From Andalucia godoyi (Eukaryota > Discoba > Jakobea > Jakobida > Andaluciidae), in the NCBI GenBank assembly GCA_009859145.1, contig VRVR01000045.1:112142-176141 (forward strand): DNA of 64,000 nucleotides, read 5' to 3'. Under the pieces are notes generated by a model. The model was given only the letters and a program-made list of their open reading frames with translations, made no database searches and was not told where the DNA came from. This document shows positions 1-9,260 of the stretch, piece after piece. Within the stretch, counting starts at the first letter, position 1; each line of letters opens with the position of its first letter. Made by a program: the position numbers and the translations under genes.

Positions 1-1
1 A

Positions 2-709
2 TATACTGTTGTCAAGAGGAAAGCCGCTCGGCACAGGGATCGAAGCAATAATGCTTCAGGATCACATTCTGCGGAGGAACCCGACCTTGAGGATTCGGCG
101 GACGCAAATCGGTCCATCCACAAGCGTGACGTACTGTTCCCAACCTTTCCACCCTACCATAGTGAGGACGCGGAGCACGTGCGCCGAAATGGAAAGTATC
201 AGGCTGTCGTGTTACTTGTGATGTTTCTTTCTGTTCTGACGTACGTCGTGGTTTTGCCAGCATTGCAGCCCGCGGATTGTCCTGGAAGAAAACCCGAGGA
301 CTGCCCGGTTCTTCACAACGTCCGATCTGCTACCGAGTACCTCAGTCTCATCGCGTTTGTGGTGCTGATTGCGTCGTACAATCGAATCCTGACCCCGTGG
401 TCATTGACAGTAGTCTCGTCGCACTGGGTGGAGGAGCAAGTCCACGTGAAATCGCAAAGACTGTTTGTCTCGAATCGGCTGTCGCACATTCTTGCGGACG
501 CGAACTCTCTGCATCACCCGCAGTTGTCGTTAATTCAGAGGAAACCGAGCTATTCCACATTTCGCCCGTTTTCCACGTTTGTGGGGCCATCTCTTGATCG
601 TGGTGGCTCGACTTCTTCCGGAACCAGTCGTCACCTCACGACTTCGTCAAGATCGCATTCTCTCGATTTGGGAAGCCAGGTACATCGCATTCTGCCGAGG
701 GGTCACTGA
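2..709 (+). CDS. C-terminal part of a membrane protein, 5' end outside the window
   Basis: An open frame enters from the left edge and runs about 235 codons to a TGA at 707-709. The first roughly 60 residues are polar. They are followed by a hydrophobic stretch (VVLLVMFLSVLTYVVVLPAL) and a second one (YLSLIAFVVLIASYN), which suggests two membrane spans. Several Cys lie between them and a Ser-rich tail follows. I do not recognise the family. The last 50 or so codons look less protein-like, and frame 3 is open with a more ordinary composition from about 534 to 712, up to a strong GTAAGT donor at 714. The true C-terminus could therefore differ through an intron or a frame error. The gene converges on the glutaminase gene, with 175 bp of A-rich spacer between them. 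Confidence 0.5.
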   Translation, partial: YTVVKRKAARHRDRSNNASGSHSAEEPDLEDSADANRSIHKRDVLFPTFPPYHSEDAEHVRRNGKYQAVVLLVMFLSVLTYVVVLPALQPADCPGRKPEDCPVLHNVRSATEYLSLIAFVVLIASYNRILTPWSLTVVSSHWVEEQVHVKSQRLFVSNRLSHILADANSLHHPQLSLIQRKPSYSTFRPFSTFVGPSLDRGGSTSSGTSRHLTTSSRSHSLDLGSQVHRILPRGH

Positions 710-884
710 CACAAGGTAAGTCCTTTTTTCATTTTACTCCAAAAACCAAAATACAATTGCAATGATGCAAATGATAACAAACAACAAAACACAAACATAA
801 AGCAAAAAACAACAAAAAAACAACAAAACAAAACAACCACAAAAAAGAAGACTGCTGATGGAGGTCAAAGGACAGGAATGTTCA

Positions 885-3800
885 TTAGGATGCGGTTCTT
901 CTCGTCGAAGGGCCAGATCGACCGTTGTTGAAAGAATCTTGAACGGCTGGAGAGCGAGGGCTCGTGCTCAGAATGGCGGACCCCGACACCGGTCCGCCGA
1001 AGGAAAACTTAGGAGCTGTATCCAACGACAACCCTCCATCTGACTTTGTAGCCTTCATCAACAAAATGCACCTCTGGAATCCCTGGCGTGAGGCGTCGTC
1101 AATGGGGGTGCTGCCCCAGCGATCCCGACTGTTAGGATCTGCTCCCGCATGCATCAATATCCGAACAATTTCCAAATGCCCTGAGCTTGCTGCTAGGTGG
1201 AGTGCGGTCCTGCCATCGTAATCGCCCATGTTGATGTCCACCTTCCTCGCAAGCAAGCGCCGAACTTCTGACACATCGTCCTTCGCAGCGGCCGTGCAGA
1301 CAGCGTAGATGTCGCGATGCAGGGAAGTCAATCTCCACAAACACGGATTCTTCTTGAGAGTGAACCCCTGTGTGTTTGATTCAAATGGATGGAAAGCATA
1401 CATGTCCGCCAAGCGACGCGCAAAATCAATGCCACGGACGGAAATACGCGACGCGTTCAACGGAGGACTGTACAGCGCAATTCCCATGACGCCCGGCACA
1501 ATCAGCATCACGGAGCCCGATGCACCCGCAACAGCCGGAAGCCCCACCAAAAACGCCCACTCGCCGGAATAATCGTACATTCCACAAGAACTCATAATAG
1601 ACAAGCATGACCGGACCGTGGATGACGAAAAGATCCGCTCGCCCGTCAGTGGACATACACCGCCGGACGCCAATGTCGCCGCAATCAAAGACATACTTGC
1701 GCAGTTCCACTCGAGAGAGCACATCATCAAATAAAACTGCAAAACTTCCTCCAAATTCGTACCCTTTGGGAGTGCATTCTTTTCTCGCATGTGATATGTC
1801 AAACAGCGATTGCGGTCGGAATTTTGTTCCTCACTGAGAAACACAGCCAAATTGAAACCGACAAGATCATGGTCATCGCCGGAGTCTGGATTTCCAACCG
1901 CGCGGCGGTACAGTTTCATCATGTAGTCGTAGCGATCCGGCAAGGCGTCATCTGGACAGACAAGCGACAGTGCGGCCATCGCTCCGGCATTTGTAAACGG
2001 GTTGTGAGGTAGGTCCCGGTGATTCAAGAGAAGATGGTTCCCCACAGAACCCGACGGCTCGCGACCCATTCGTGAATGCACAACCTTTTCACCGCGCTGT
2101 TCCAGAGCAGCGCAGTACGACAGCGCATTCGAACAATGCTGGGCAGTAAAAGGAGCCAGCGCAGATCCAAAGTATGCTCGCTGGCCATCAACAGTGCACA
2201 CCGCACACCCAAACAAATCAGAAGGCACCGCAGCAAGTTCAGGAATGTAAGAAGCATTCGCCGCATCACCAATCGACACCTCCGATGATTCGCAGAATAC
2301 AGAAGCTAAATCTTCAGAAAGAGAGGGGAAATCGGGCACCATTAAAGACCCATCCAATGTTCTGCGAACTAAGCTGGCCGTCGAGGGAGAACACGCTCCC
2401 ATGGCTTTGTAAAAATCCGATTCCGTAAATGACTCTGGCAACGAAAACTTGCCACGCAGCCGAGGATCTCTGTCGACATCAATTCCGCTTACAGTGAACC
2501 GCTCACAAACTTTCTTAAAACTTCCATGGCCACTTTTGTCGGTTTCAAACGACGAAAACAACAAATCGAGGCCCATGCTCACCGCTTGATCATCTTCGTC
2601 ATCGGGGTCCTGGTCAACAGCTGATTCGTGTGCAGTGTCATCATGGTTCTCGGCGCTCTCAAGAGAAGGACCGTTGTTGGGACACGCTGCTACTCCCTGC
2701 GATGCAATCATTGGTGATTCGTTATTCTTTGGGTTCTCCAGGATCGACTGTTGTGCTTCTGCTTTTTTCAGAAGATCTGCGATCACTAGGTGTCCATGCC
2801 GCTCTGCGTCATTGCGCGGTGTGTTTTGGAAACGGTCGCGAGGTGACAGAGACACGCCTTTGTCAATCAGATACTCCGCAATTGATCGATGTCCGTTGGA
2901 AGCAGCGAGATGCAGCGCAGTCCTCCCGTCATAGTCTTCGTACTCCAACGAGCATCCTCGAGCAGCGAGCTGTTTCACGCGATGCAGATCCCCAACTGCA
3001 GCAGCAAACAGCAGGTTCACCAAATCATCCTCAACGGACGCAGACTGCGCGAGTCTGGGATTAATCTTCTCAACCGACTGATCGCCACTGTTGTCAAACG
3101 TATGGAACTGATACCGCTGTGACATCAGTCGACAGAATTCCACACCACGAACAGAGTTTCCAAATTGGTCCAGCCGCGGCGACCATACGCAAAATCCGGC
3201 AACATTCGGAACGACAACCATGAGAGAACCGGCAACACCTGATTTCGATGGGAGTCCGACTGAAAACGCAAACTCTCCCGAGTAGTCGTACATCCCACAA
3301 GAGGTCATGAGGGACATTGCATCACGAACCGTGGACGACGAGAAAACACAGCGTCCCGTGACCGGACAAACACCTCCGTTTGCAAGAGTGGCGGCTACCA
3401 GCGACATTTGCTCCGCCGTTGTTTCGATAGAGCACATCATGAAGTACATGTTCAGCGTCTCCACGAGATTTGTGCCAGCGGGAAATTTCCCGGCTTCTTT
3501 CATCATATACCCCAACGTGAAATTCCGATCTGCGGTCGATGCCTCGCTGAGATACGTCGCATTATCAAAGCCGATACGGGAGTCTCCGGCTAGGCAGCTC
3601 CAAGTGGAAAGCACATGGGTGATGCGATCCGGCAATCTGCTTTGGTTGCGAATGAGCGACGTTGTCATAATCGCACCTGAATTGATGTACGGATTGTGCG
3701 GCAGATTGTCCTTGTTCAGCACCAGCTCATTGAAGTTTCGACCAGATGGTTCTCGACCAACGTACTTGTGAACCTCGGATTGCCCCAGCTCTTCCAGCGC

Positions 3801-4649
3801 GATGCAGTATGAAATTACTTTGGAACACGATTGTGCGCAAAACGGAACTCGTGCATCGCCATGGCTGAAGCGCTGGCCGTCAATCGAGCACACGGCGAGA
3901 CCCATTTGGTCGGGATTCACGCGCGCCAGCTGGGGAATGTACCGCGCCACGTCCCCTTCATTGCGAGCGGCGACCTTCTCGAATATTGAGACCAGCTCGT
4001 CACAGAACGACGACCACTCTGGAATCGCCAGGTTGCGATTCATTGCACGCTCAATCAAGAACGACCGGTTCAGCAGAGCCACAAACTCTTCAAGCTGCAG
4101 CGGCGCCGAAAGATTTCCAGCATACTGCGCAAATATGCCAGAAATTCGCGAGTCTCGAAAAGCATCGATTCCCATCTCGGCCAGCAGCTCCACGACGTGT
4201 CGAACGAGAACTTTTGGCTCTGAAACCGGGATGAAATTCGCGGAAGACAATAGAGACAGACTCGACAGCGACGCCGAATGAATCATTCTCCCTTCAGAAT
4301 GATGTTCAGATCCAGAATCCCTTCTACTAGTGTCCTCCAGGCCACCGACGGATGCACCGGAAGCAGCCGTAGTCGTCGAAGCATCCGCGTGCGATGACGC
4401 GATGCTTTCATACAACGCCTCCATTTGCGCCAAGTGGAATGCAGCCAAATCCGCGCTTTTATCGATTCGGGACGAAATGGAGTGCGAGCGCGATCGGGTC
4501 GAGCTTGTTGTGACATCTCGAAGAAACGGACTCGCGGAATGTGGAGCACTCGGGACGTGGGAGGGCGGAACTGGCGGCGAGTCTCGAGACTCCGCAAGGC
4601 CCATTCCTTTTACACCATGGTCGACAGACTCTTTTCTCTTTCCAGTCAT
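885..4649 (-). CDS. Tandem (double-headed) kidney-type glutaminase with ankyrin repeats; second catalytic domain degenerate
   Basis: The 1254-aa protein contains two complete copies of the GLS module: an EF-hand-like helical region, a serine-dependent glutaminase domain, then ankyrin repeats. Copy 1 has the catalytic S-x-x-K as QSCSK (Ser274, Lys277), plus EPSG, PHNP, SEA..DRNF, SCGMYDYSG and GLPSKSGVAG, all typical of animal GLS that hydrolyses glutamine to glutamate and ammonia. Copy 2 keeps EPSG, PHNP, DRN and SCGMYDYSG, but the catalytic motif reads QHCSN (His838, Asn841) and the later loop reads GLPAVAGASG, so it should be inactive. Ankyrin segments with RTALHLAASNGH and RTALHLAASSGH follow each copy. 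The start is the first ATG of the frame (MTGKRKES). The frame stays open for 144 codons upstream but without an ATG. Animal GLS is a single module of about 600-670 aa, so this gene is an internal duplication. A mitochondrial targeting signal is not obvious. Confidence 0.9.
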   Translation of the reverse strand: MTGKRKESVDHGVKGMGLAESRDSPPVPPSHVPSAPHSASPFLRDVTTSSTRSRSHSISSRIDKSADLAAFHLAQMEALYESIASSHADASTTTAASGASVGGLEDTSRRDSGSEHHSEGRMIHSASLSSLSLLSSANFIPVSEPKVLVRHVVELLAEMGIDAFRDSRISGIFAQYAGNLSAPLQLEEFVALLNRSFLIERAMNRNLAIPEWSSFCDELVSIFEKVAARNEGDVARYIPQLARVNPDQMGLAVCSIDGQRFSHGDARVPFCAQSCSKVISYCIALEELGQSEVHKYVGREPSGRNFNELVLNKDNLPHNPYINSGAIMTTSLIRNQSRLPDRITHVLSTWSCLAGDSRIGFDNATYLSEASTADRNFTLGYMMKEAGKFPAGTNLVETLNMYFMMCSIETTAEQMSLVAATLANGGVCPVTGRCVFSSSTVRDAMSLMTSCGMYDYSGEFAFSVGLPSKSGVAGSLMVVVPNVAGFCVWSPRLDQFGNSVRGVEFCRLMSQRYQFHTFDNSGDQSVEKINPRLAQSASVEDDLVNLLFAAAVGDLHRVKQLAARGCSLEYEDYDGRTALHLAASNGHRSIAEYLIDKGVSLSPRDRFQNTPRNDAERHGHLVIADLLKKAEAQQSILENPKNNESPMIASQGVAACPNNGPSLESAENHDDTAHESAVDQDPDDEDDQAVSMGLDLLFSSFETDKSGHGSFKKVCERFTVSGIDVDRDPRLRGKFSLPESFTESDFYKAMGACSPSTASLVRRTLDGSLMVPDFPSLSEDLASVFCESSEVSIGDAANASYIPELAAVPSDLFGCAVCTVDGQRAYFGSALAPFTAQHCSNALSYCAALEQRGEKVVHSRMGREPSGSVGNHLLLNHRDLPHNPFTNAGAMAALSLVCPDDALPDRYDYMMKLYRRAVGNPDSGDDHDLVGFNLAVFLSEEQNSDRNRCLTYHMREKNALPKGTNLEEVLQFYLMMCSLEWNCASMSLIAATLASGGVCPLTGERIFSSSTVRSCLSIMSSCGMYDYSGEWAFLVGLPAVAGASGSVMLIVPGVMGIALYSPPLNASRISVRGIDFARRLADMYAFHPFESNTQGFTLKKNPCLWRLTSLHRDIYAVCTAAAKDDVSEVRRLLARKVDINMGDYDGRTALHLAASSGHLEIVRILMHAGADPNSRDRWGSTPIDDASRQGFQRCILLMKATKSDGGLSLDTAPKFSFGGPVSGSAILSTSPRSPAVQDSFNNGRSGPSTRRTAS

Positions 4650-4882
4650 TGTCGGAAATGCTGAGAACGCAAAAAAATATAATATTACTAATAATAAAAA
4701 TATAATCCCAGAGTGAAGACCTGCCTGCAGAACAAACCAAATGAAACCCTCCAAATCCCAAATGTCTGCTGGATGGGTGTGAATATCATCAGATGGTATG
4801 GCTGAGTTGACAGCCGTCGACAATGCTGTTGAATGAAGGCCGACGTTTCCCTCCCTGCAGATTGCTACTACCGGTTGCTGTC

Positions 4883-4907
4883 GTTGTTGTTGTTGTTGTT
4901 GCTGTCG

Positions 4908-4973
<66 letters not shown>
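4883..4973. repeat. GTT (CAA) trinucleotide tract
   Basis: Nearly uninterrupted GTT units with a few GCT/TCG interruptions. Read on the minus strand in the glutaminase frame it would be a polyglutamine run, but it lies upstream of the first ATG. Confidence 0.9.
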
Positions 4974-4974
<1 letters not shown>

Positions 4975-5774
4975 CGCGGCGGCGTGGGTGTGCAGGTCGA
5001 GGCTCTATGAGACACTGTCGAATATTGACAACCGATTCCTTGTAATCGATGGTGGGCGCTGATGCAGATTGTAAAAGTCACTTTACGCCAATAGCCTGTT
5101 TTTGAGACGCGGCGGCATGCGAGACATTTTATCTTTTTTTTTTTTTCGGAGACGTTTCGGTTGGAGGGTAAACACTTGAGTGAATGAACCGACTCGGAGA
5201 GTTAGAGAGGTCAGAGGGCTTCGGCTATGTGGATATAGTACTTTTTTATCCAAGTATATCTTCATTTACGCCAAGTAATTTCGTTGGAAATTTTTGAACT
5301 CTCTTTTTCTGATCCGCATGCGAAGTACACTGCTCCGTAGTCCGTGCAAATCGGCACGCCACCAGAAACAACAGCGTTCTCAAGAGAAATGCTGCACCGA
5401 GCGCGCCACTCCAGTTTCGGTCATCCTTGACGGACGGACGGATGGATACGCTGGACACCGAAGCAGCAACACCTTGCTCCCGCTCCGGTTTCTGGTCGAC
5501 ATTTCCTCCAAAGACCACACGACTTGGGCGTGCACTCCTTCCTGCTTTTTGCTCTGCAGTCTTTGCTGGAGTCGGCGGTAATTCCGGCCTCGGCATCAAG
5601 ACCAGCGGAGAGCAGCCGAGAGCCCAGAATTCTGGGGCAGCCGACCGGACCCGTCGGGAAGTCGCAGCAGAGACCGTTGCTGACACCCACCAGGAGGCCA
5701 GAATAGCAGCAAACGGCTTCTTCTTTGCAGGTTCGACGGCGTCTGTCAATGACTCAATGACGATGATAGCGATA

Positions 5775-5878
<104 letters not shown>

Positions 5879-6635
5879 AGTGGCGCAAGAGAAAATTGTT
5901 CCAGCTTGAGGGTGGTGGATTGTGCGTTTGTCCCAGTCAGCAAAGCGCGCAGCGCGGGGCAAAGCGCCATCCTCAAAAAAGAAAGTTTGAGCGCTGCCGA
6001 CGTTTCAACTTGCCGGGAAGCTCCGAGGGTCTGCTCAGACGACGAAGTTTCCGATGGCTGCTTGCCGGTCCATAGATTGAGGGAGCCTTTTACGGAACTT
6101 CTGCGCTCGCACAAATATAAAAAAGATTCAAAAACACGGCTGGCACATCCGAAGTCCCGATGGCCGAACAGATTTGCCGGAAATCCACGGGGGCTTGGCG
6201 CACACTCGCGGTCTGGTAGGATGGCTGGACAAAGCTGATTTGGGTTGACGATCCATCAGAAGAGGCAGTGGCTGAAAAAGGAAATGTCACAGCAGGCATG
6301 CATGGCGGATCGGGATGCGTGTCGCCGGGGCCTTGACCGCTGACGTATTGCGAGCCGCATCTGCTCGCATTATGTCCGCATTTGGGCAAGCGCGTGCGGC
6401 CAGTTTCCTCTCGGGCGCAGTCCACCACGGTTTATCCCTCATGCAAGCACATGCGGCTCGTTTCCGTACATTCCGTCGAACATTCATCCGGCTTTCCCCT
6501 CCCAAAACTCCGTCTTGCGCAACACCTTGTATCCTGCTGATTTGCGGTATTCCTGAGCGTCTTTCATTCGTTCCCCATTCGCGTCCTCCAGCTTCTTCTC
6601 AATTCTTCTCCGTCCTCCCCCTTTTGTTGCTTTTG

Positions 6636-6671
6636 CTTCTTCTTCTTCTTCTTCTTCTTCTTCTTCTTCTC
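6636..6671. repeat. CTT trinucleotide tract in a pyrimidine-rich leader
   Basis: Twelve uninterrupted CTT units about 160 bp upstream of the 6827 start codon, within a pyrimidine-rich leader of the kind seen before several genes in this window. Confidence 0.9.
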
Positions 6672-6826
6672 TTTGTTTTGTGCCCTGCTTTCCCTTTTCT
6701 GTGTGTGCGTGCATCATTGTTCTTTTATTAATTACGTTTTTATCTCAAAAAACAAGAATCGCTTCCAGAGTGTCTTTTTGAGGCCCCCCCACCCTTGTCA
6801 TATTGTTTTGTTTTTCGGCGGCAGGC

Positions 6827-8950
6827 ATGAATCATCGAGTTTCTGCGTTTTCTCGTCCATATCCGTCGAACGCGTCAGCCCATCCGGCTCCGTTTCCAGG
6901 GTCCTCGACGGCGCCACGAGAGTTTCACGGCCACCCGCCTTCCCAGTTCCAGCATTCGCATGCGCCGCCTGTGCTTGGATACCCCATGCGCCCGCCGACG
7001 CTCCTCGGCGATACCCGCGTGCCTCCACACCATCAGCAATACTATTCGCAGCAGCTTTCATCGCAGCCTTGCTGCCCTTCCTTCCAGTACCAACCACATC
7101 CGCCGCCTCAGCATCTCCTGTACGACAGCCCACCTGCTCCCCAACAGCCTTACTCTCCCCAGCACCATCATCCCCAATACTACAGCTATCAAGCACCTCC
7201 CCCGCCTCACCACCAGCAGGTCCAGCCGCCCCAACAGCACTATCCATATCCAACGTACCCCGCCGTGTACCATCCGCTTCGCAGGCCGTACGCGGGTTTC
7301 GAAAGCGAGAAGTATTCCTACTCTCAACACCCCCATCAATCTCAGCACGCGCCTCCATCCCAGCACGCTTCGTCACCAAGGAAGAGAAGACCTCGCGCAT
7401 CGTCAGCAGATGGCTTTATTGCGCTTCCCACAAATCTTGTTTCCCATTTTTCTCCAAACACTTCATTATCGTTATCCTCCTCCTCCTCCTCCTCCTCTTC
7501 TTCTTCTTCTTCCTCCTCCTCCTCTTGTTCGTCTTCATCTTCTTGTTCGTCATGCTCGTACTCGACATGCTCGTCGAACTCCTCAAGTGGTGCCATATCA
7601 GCGACAACGACGGCGCACTGCGCTCCTTCCGCATCATCTTCCATCAGTTCGCTCCATGGAACTCAAAAATTCATTTCTGCTGTGCCTTCGATTTCGGCGT
7701 CCATCAGCCATTCGTTCTATGCACCCGGAGCACGGCTCGTGGGCTCAAAGAGAGACCGCGAGGGCTCGATTTCATCGCTAAATTCTGGATCATCGTCAAG
7801 AAGGGCGTTTGGCACTGCAGGCGACGATGAGGATCAGGGCGCAGAAGAGAACGACCGCCGTCCACGAAATGACGATGATGACCGCGATGGTGACGATGAC
7901 GAGGATGGTATCGAGGGTGATGATGATAAGAGATCCTTTCGAATTGTGCATGAGGTTCCGAGTGGATCCGAGACCAGAGATCGAAGAGATTTTACGATGT
8001 GGATTGGAGAGGAGCCGCCCTTGTGGCTTGCGGTTTGCATCTCCGCACATGCGCATTGCACAGCTTTGCTTCGTTCTCTGCAGGACCTACCAGAAGAGGA
8101 TTTGAAGGGGAAAGGGTTTGATCGAGTGAAAAAGGCCGCGGTGCAAACTGTGCCCTTTCCTCTCGCTGATGCCTTGCTCTCGCTCTTTGCTACTGAGATT
8201 GCAGATCCTTCTTCCTCCTCTCCTCCTCCTCCGTCTTTGTCGTCTTCTACTTCGCCTGCTGCTCCTTCTGCTGGAAGAGTGATTGATTCCTATCTGGATC
8301 GAGAGGCGCAGCAACTGGTCTCGCAGATCAGAGCACTCGTTGTTGCTTCTTCCAAGTGGTCTGCGAATGAACAGGACGCGAAAGACAGGAACGAAGACGA
8401 GGAGAAAAAAGAGTGGAGCAAACGGAACAGCATGGTAGAGAGTGCAGATCCGTGCAAGAAACCGGGCTTCGCCTCGTGGACAATTATGTCTCCAGAATTG
8501 CGAAGATCGTTGGTGCAAGTGGACTTGGTTGTGGAATTTGGAGTGTCGTCTTCTGTGATCGATGCGTCACTGTTCAGATTCCGCGTGTTTCGTCGCAAGA
8601 TTCTGTCCCGAATCGCACCACACGAACTTGAAAAGAGAATGGACGGGGTGTTCGCAAGTGCAGTGGTGGATGCGCTGTCGGAGTGCAGCGGCATGGCCGC
8701 GGTTGCCTCCAAAGATTCCAGTCTTCTTAAGAACGAGGGACTCCTGTGCAGACCGTTGCTTCATCGCTTGCCAAGAAGGATGTCAAGGAGGGAATTTGCT
8801 TATCGGTTGCTGCTGCTCCAGCAGTACCATGCTCGGTTGCTCGACGTTTCACTGCCGTTCTGGAAGTCTGTGCGCATCGCGAGACTCGCTGCAGTATCCA
8901 CAGTCTCCGCCGCACCGCTTCTATCTGATATTTTGGGTCTTTCTACATAG
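6827..8950 (+). CDS. Unknown protein with Pro/His/Tyr- and Ser-rich low-complexity N-terminus
   Basis: The 707-aa protein is of unrecognised family. The start is the first ATG of the frame (MNHRVSAF); the frame is open 8 codons further upstream but without an ATG. Residues 1-200 are rich in Pro, His, Gln and Tyr (runs such as APPPPHHQQ). A long poly-Ser tract follows at about residues 215-255, and an acidic Asp-rich segment at about 340-375. From about residue 385 the sequence becomes ordinary and probably folded (WIGEEPPLWLAVCISAHAH), interrupted by one Ser/Pro insert. The low-complexity half resembles intrinsically disordered RNA- or chromatin-associated proteins, but I assign no function. 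It converges on the 9261 gene. Confidence 0.75.
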   Translation: MNHRVSAFSRPYPSNASAHPAPFPGSSTAPREFHGHPPSQFQHSHAPPVLGYPMRPPTLLGDTRVPPHHQQYYSQQLSSQPCCPSFQYQPHPPPQHLLYDSPPAPQQPYSPQHHHPQYYSYQAPPPPHHQQVQPPQQHYPYPTYPAVYHPLRRPYAGFESEKYSYSQHPHQSQHAPPSQHASSPRKRRPRASSADGFIALPTNLVSHFSPNTSLSLSSSSSSSSSSSSSSSSSCSSSSSCSSCSYSTCSSNSSSGAISATTTAHCAPSASSSISSLHGTQKFISAVPSISASISHSFYAPGARLVGSKRDREGSISSLNSGSSSRRAFGTAGDDEDQGAEENDRRPRNDDDDRDGDDDEDGIEGDDDKRSFRIVHEVPSGSETRDRRDFTMWIGEEPPLWLAVCISAHAHCTALLRSLQDLPEEDLKGKGFDRVKKAAVQTVPFPLADALLSLFATEIADPSSSSPPPPSLSSSTSPAAPSAGRVIDSYLDREAQQLVSQIRALVVASSKWSANEQDAKDRNEDEEKKEWSKRNSMVESADPCKKPGFASWTIMSPELRRSLVQVDLVVEFGVSSSVIDASLFRFRVFRRKILSRIAPHELEKRMDGVFASAVVDALSECSGMAAVASKDSSLLKNEGLLCRPLLHRLPRRMSRREFAYRLLLLQQYHARLLDVSLPFWKSVRIARLAAVSTVSAAPLLSDILGLST

Positions 8951-9260
8951 AGCACGTCCCGTACCTTTCTGCGCACGTACTCGAGTGGAAAATCCCTGTC
9001 TCACCATAGGCACAATCGTAACTGCATTTATTCATCTAAATTCAAGGGTTTAATCCGTCTTTTCTGAATTTCGTTCCATTTCTTGTTTGTATGTTTGTAA
9101 TTTCGTGTTATCAGCGCAATTGGATTATTATCATCGTTTAGAATTGCTTCTCCGCATCATGTCATATAAAACTATTTGGCTTTCGTCTTTCTAACAAACC
9201 CCATGTTCTCACAGTGTGTACAAGCATCGTTTGGAAATGTGTTCCCATTTCTTTTGTTGC
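8951..9260. other. Convergent 3' spacer
   Basis: AT-rich spacer between two convergent stop codons. It probably holds both 3' UTRs. I see no gene. Confidence 0.6.
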
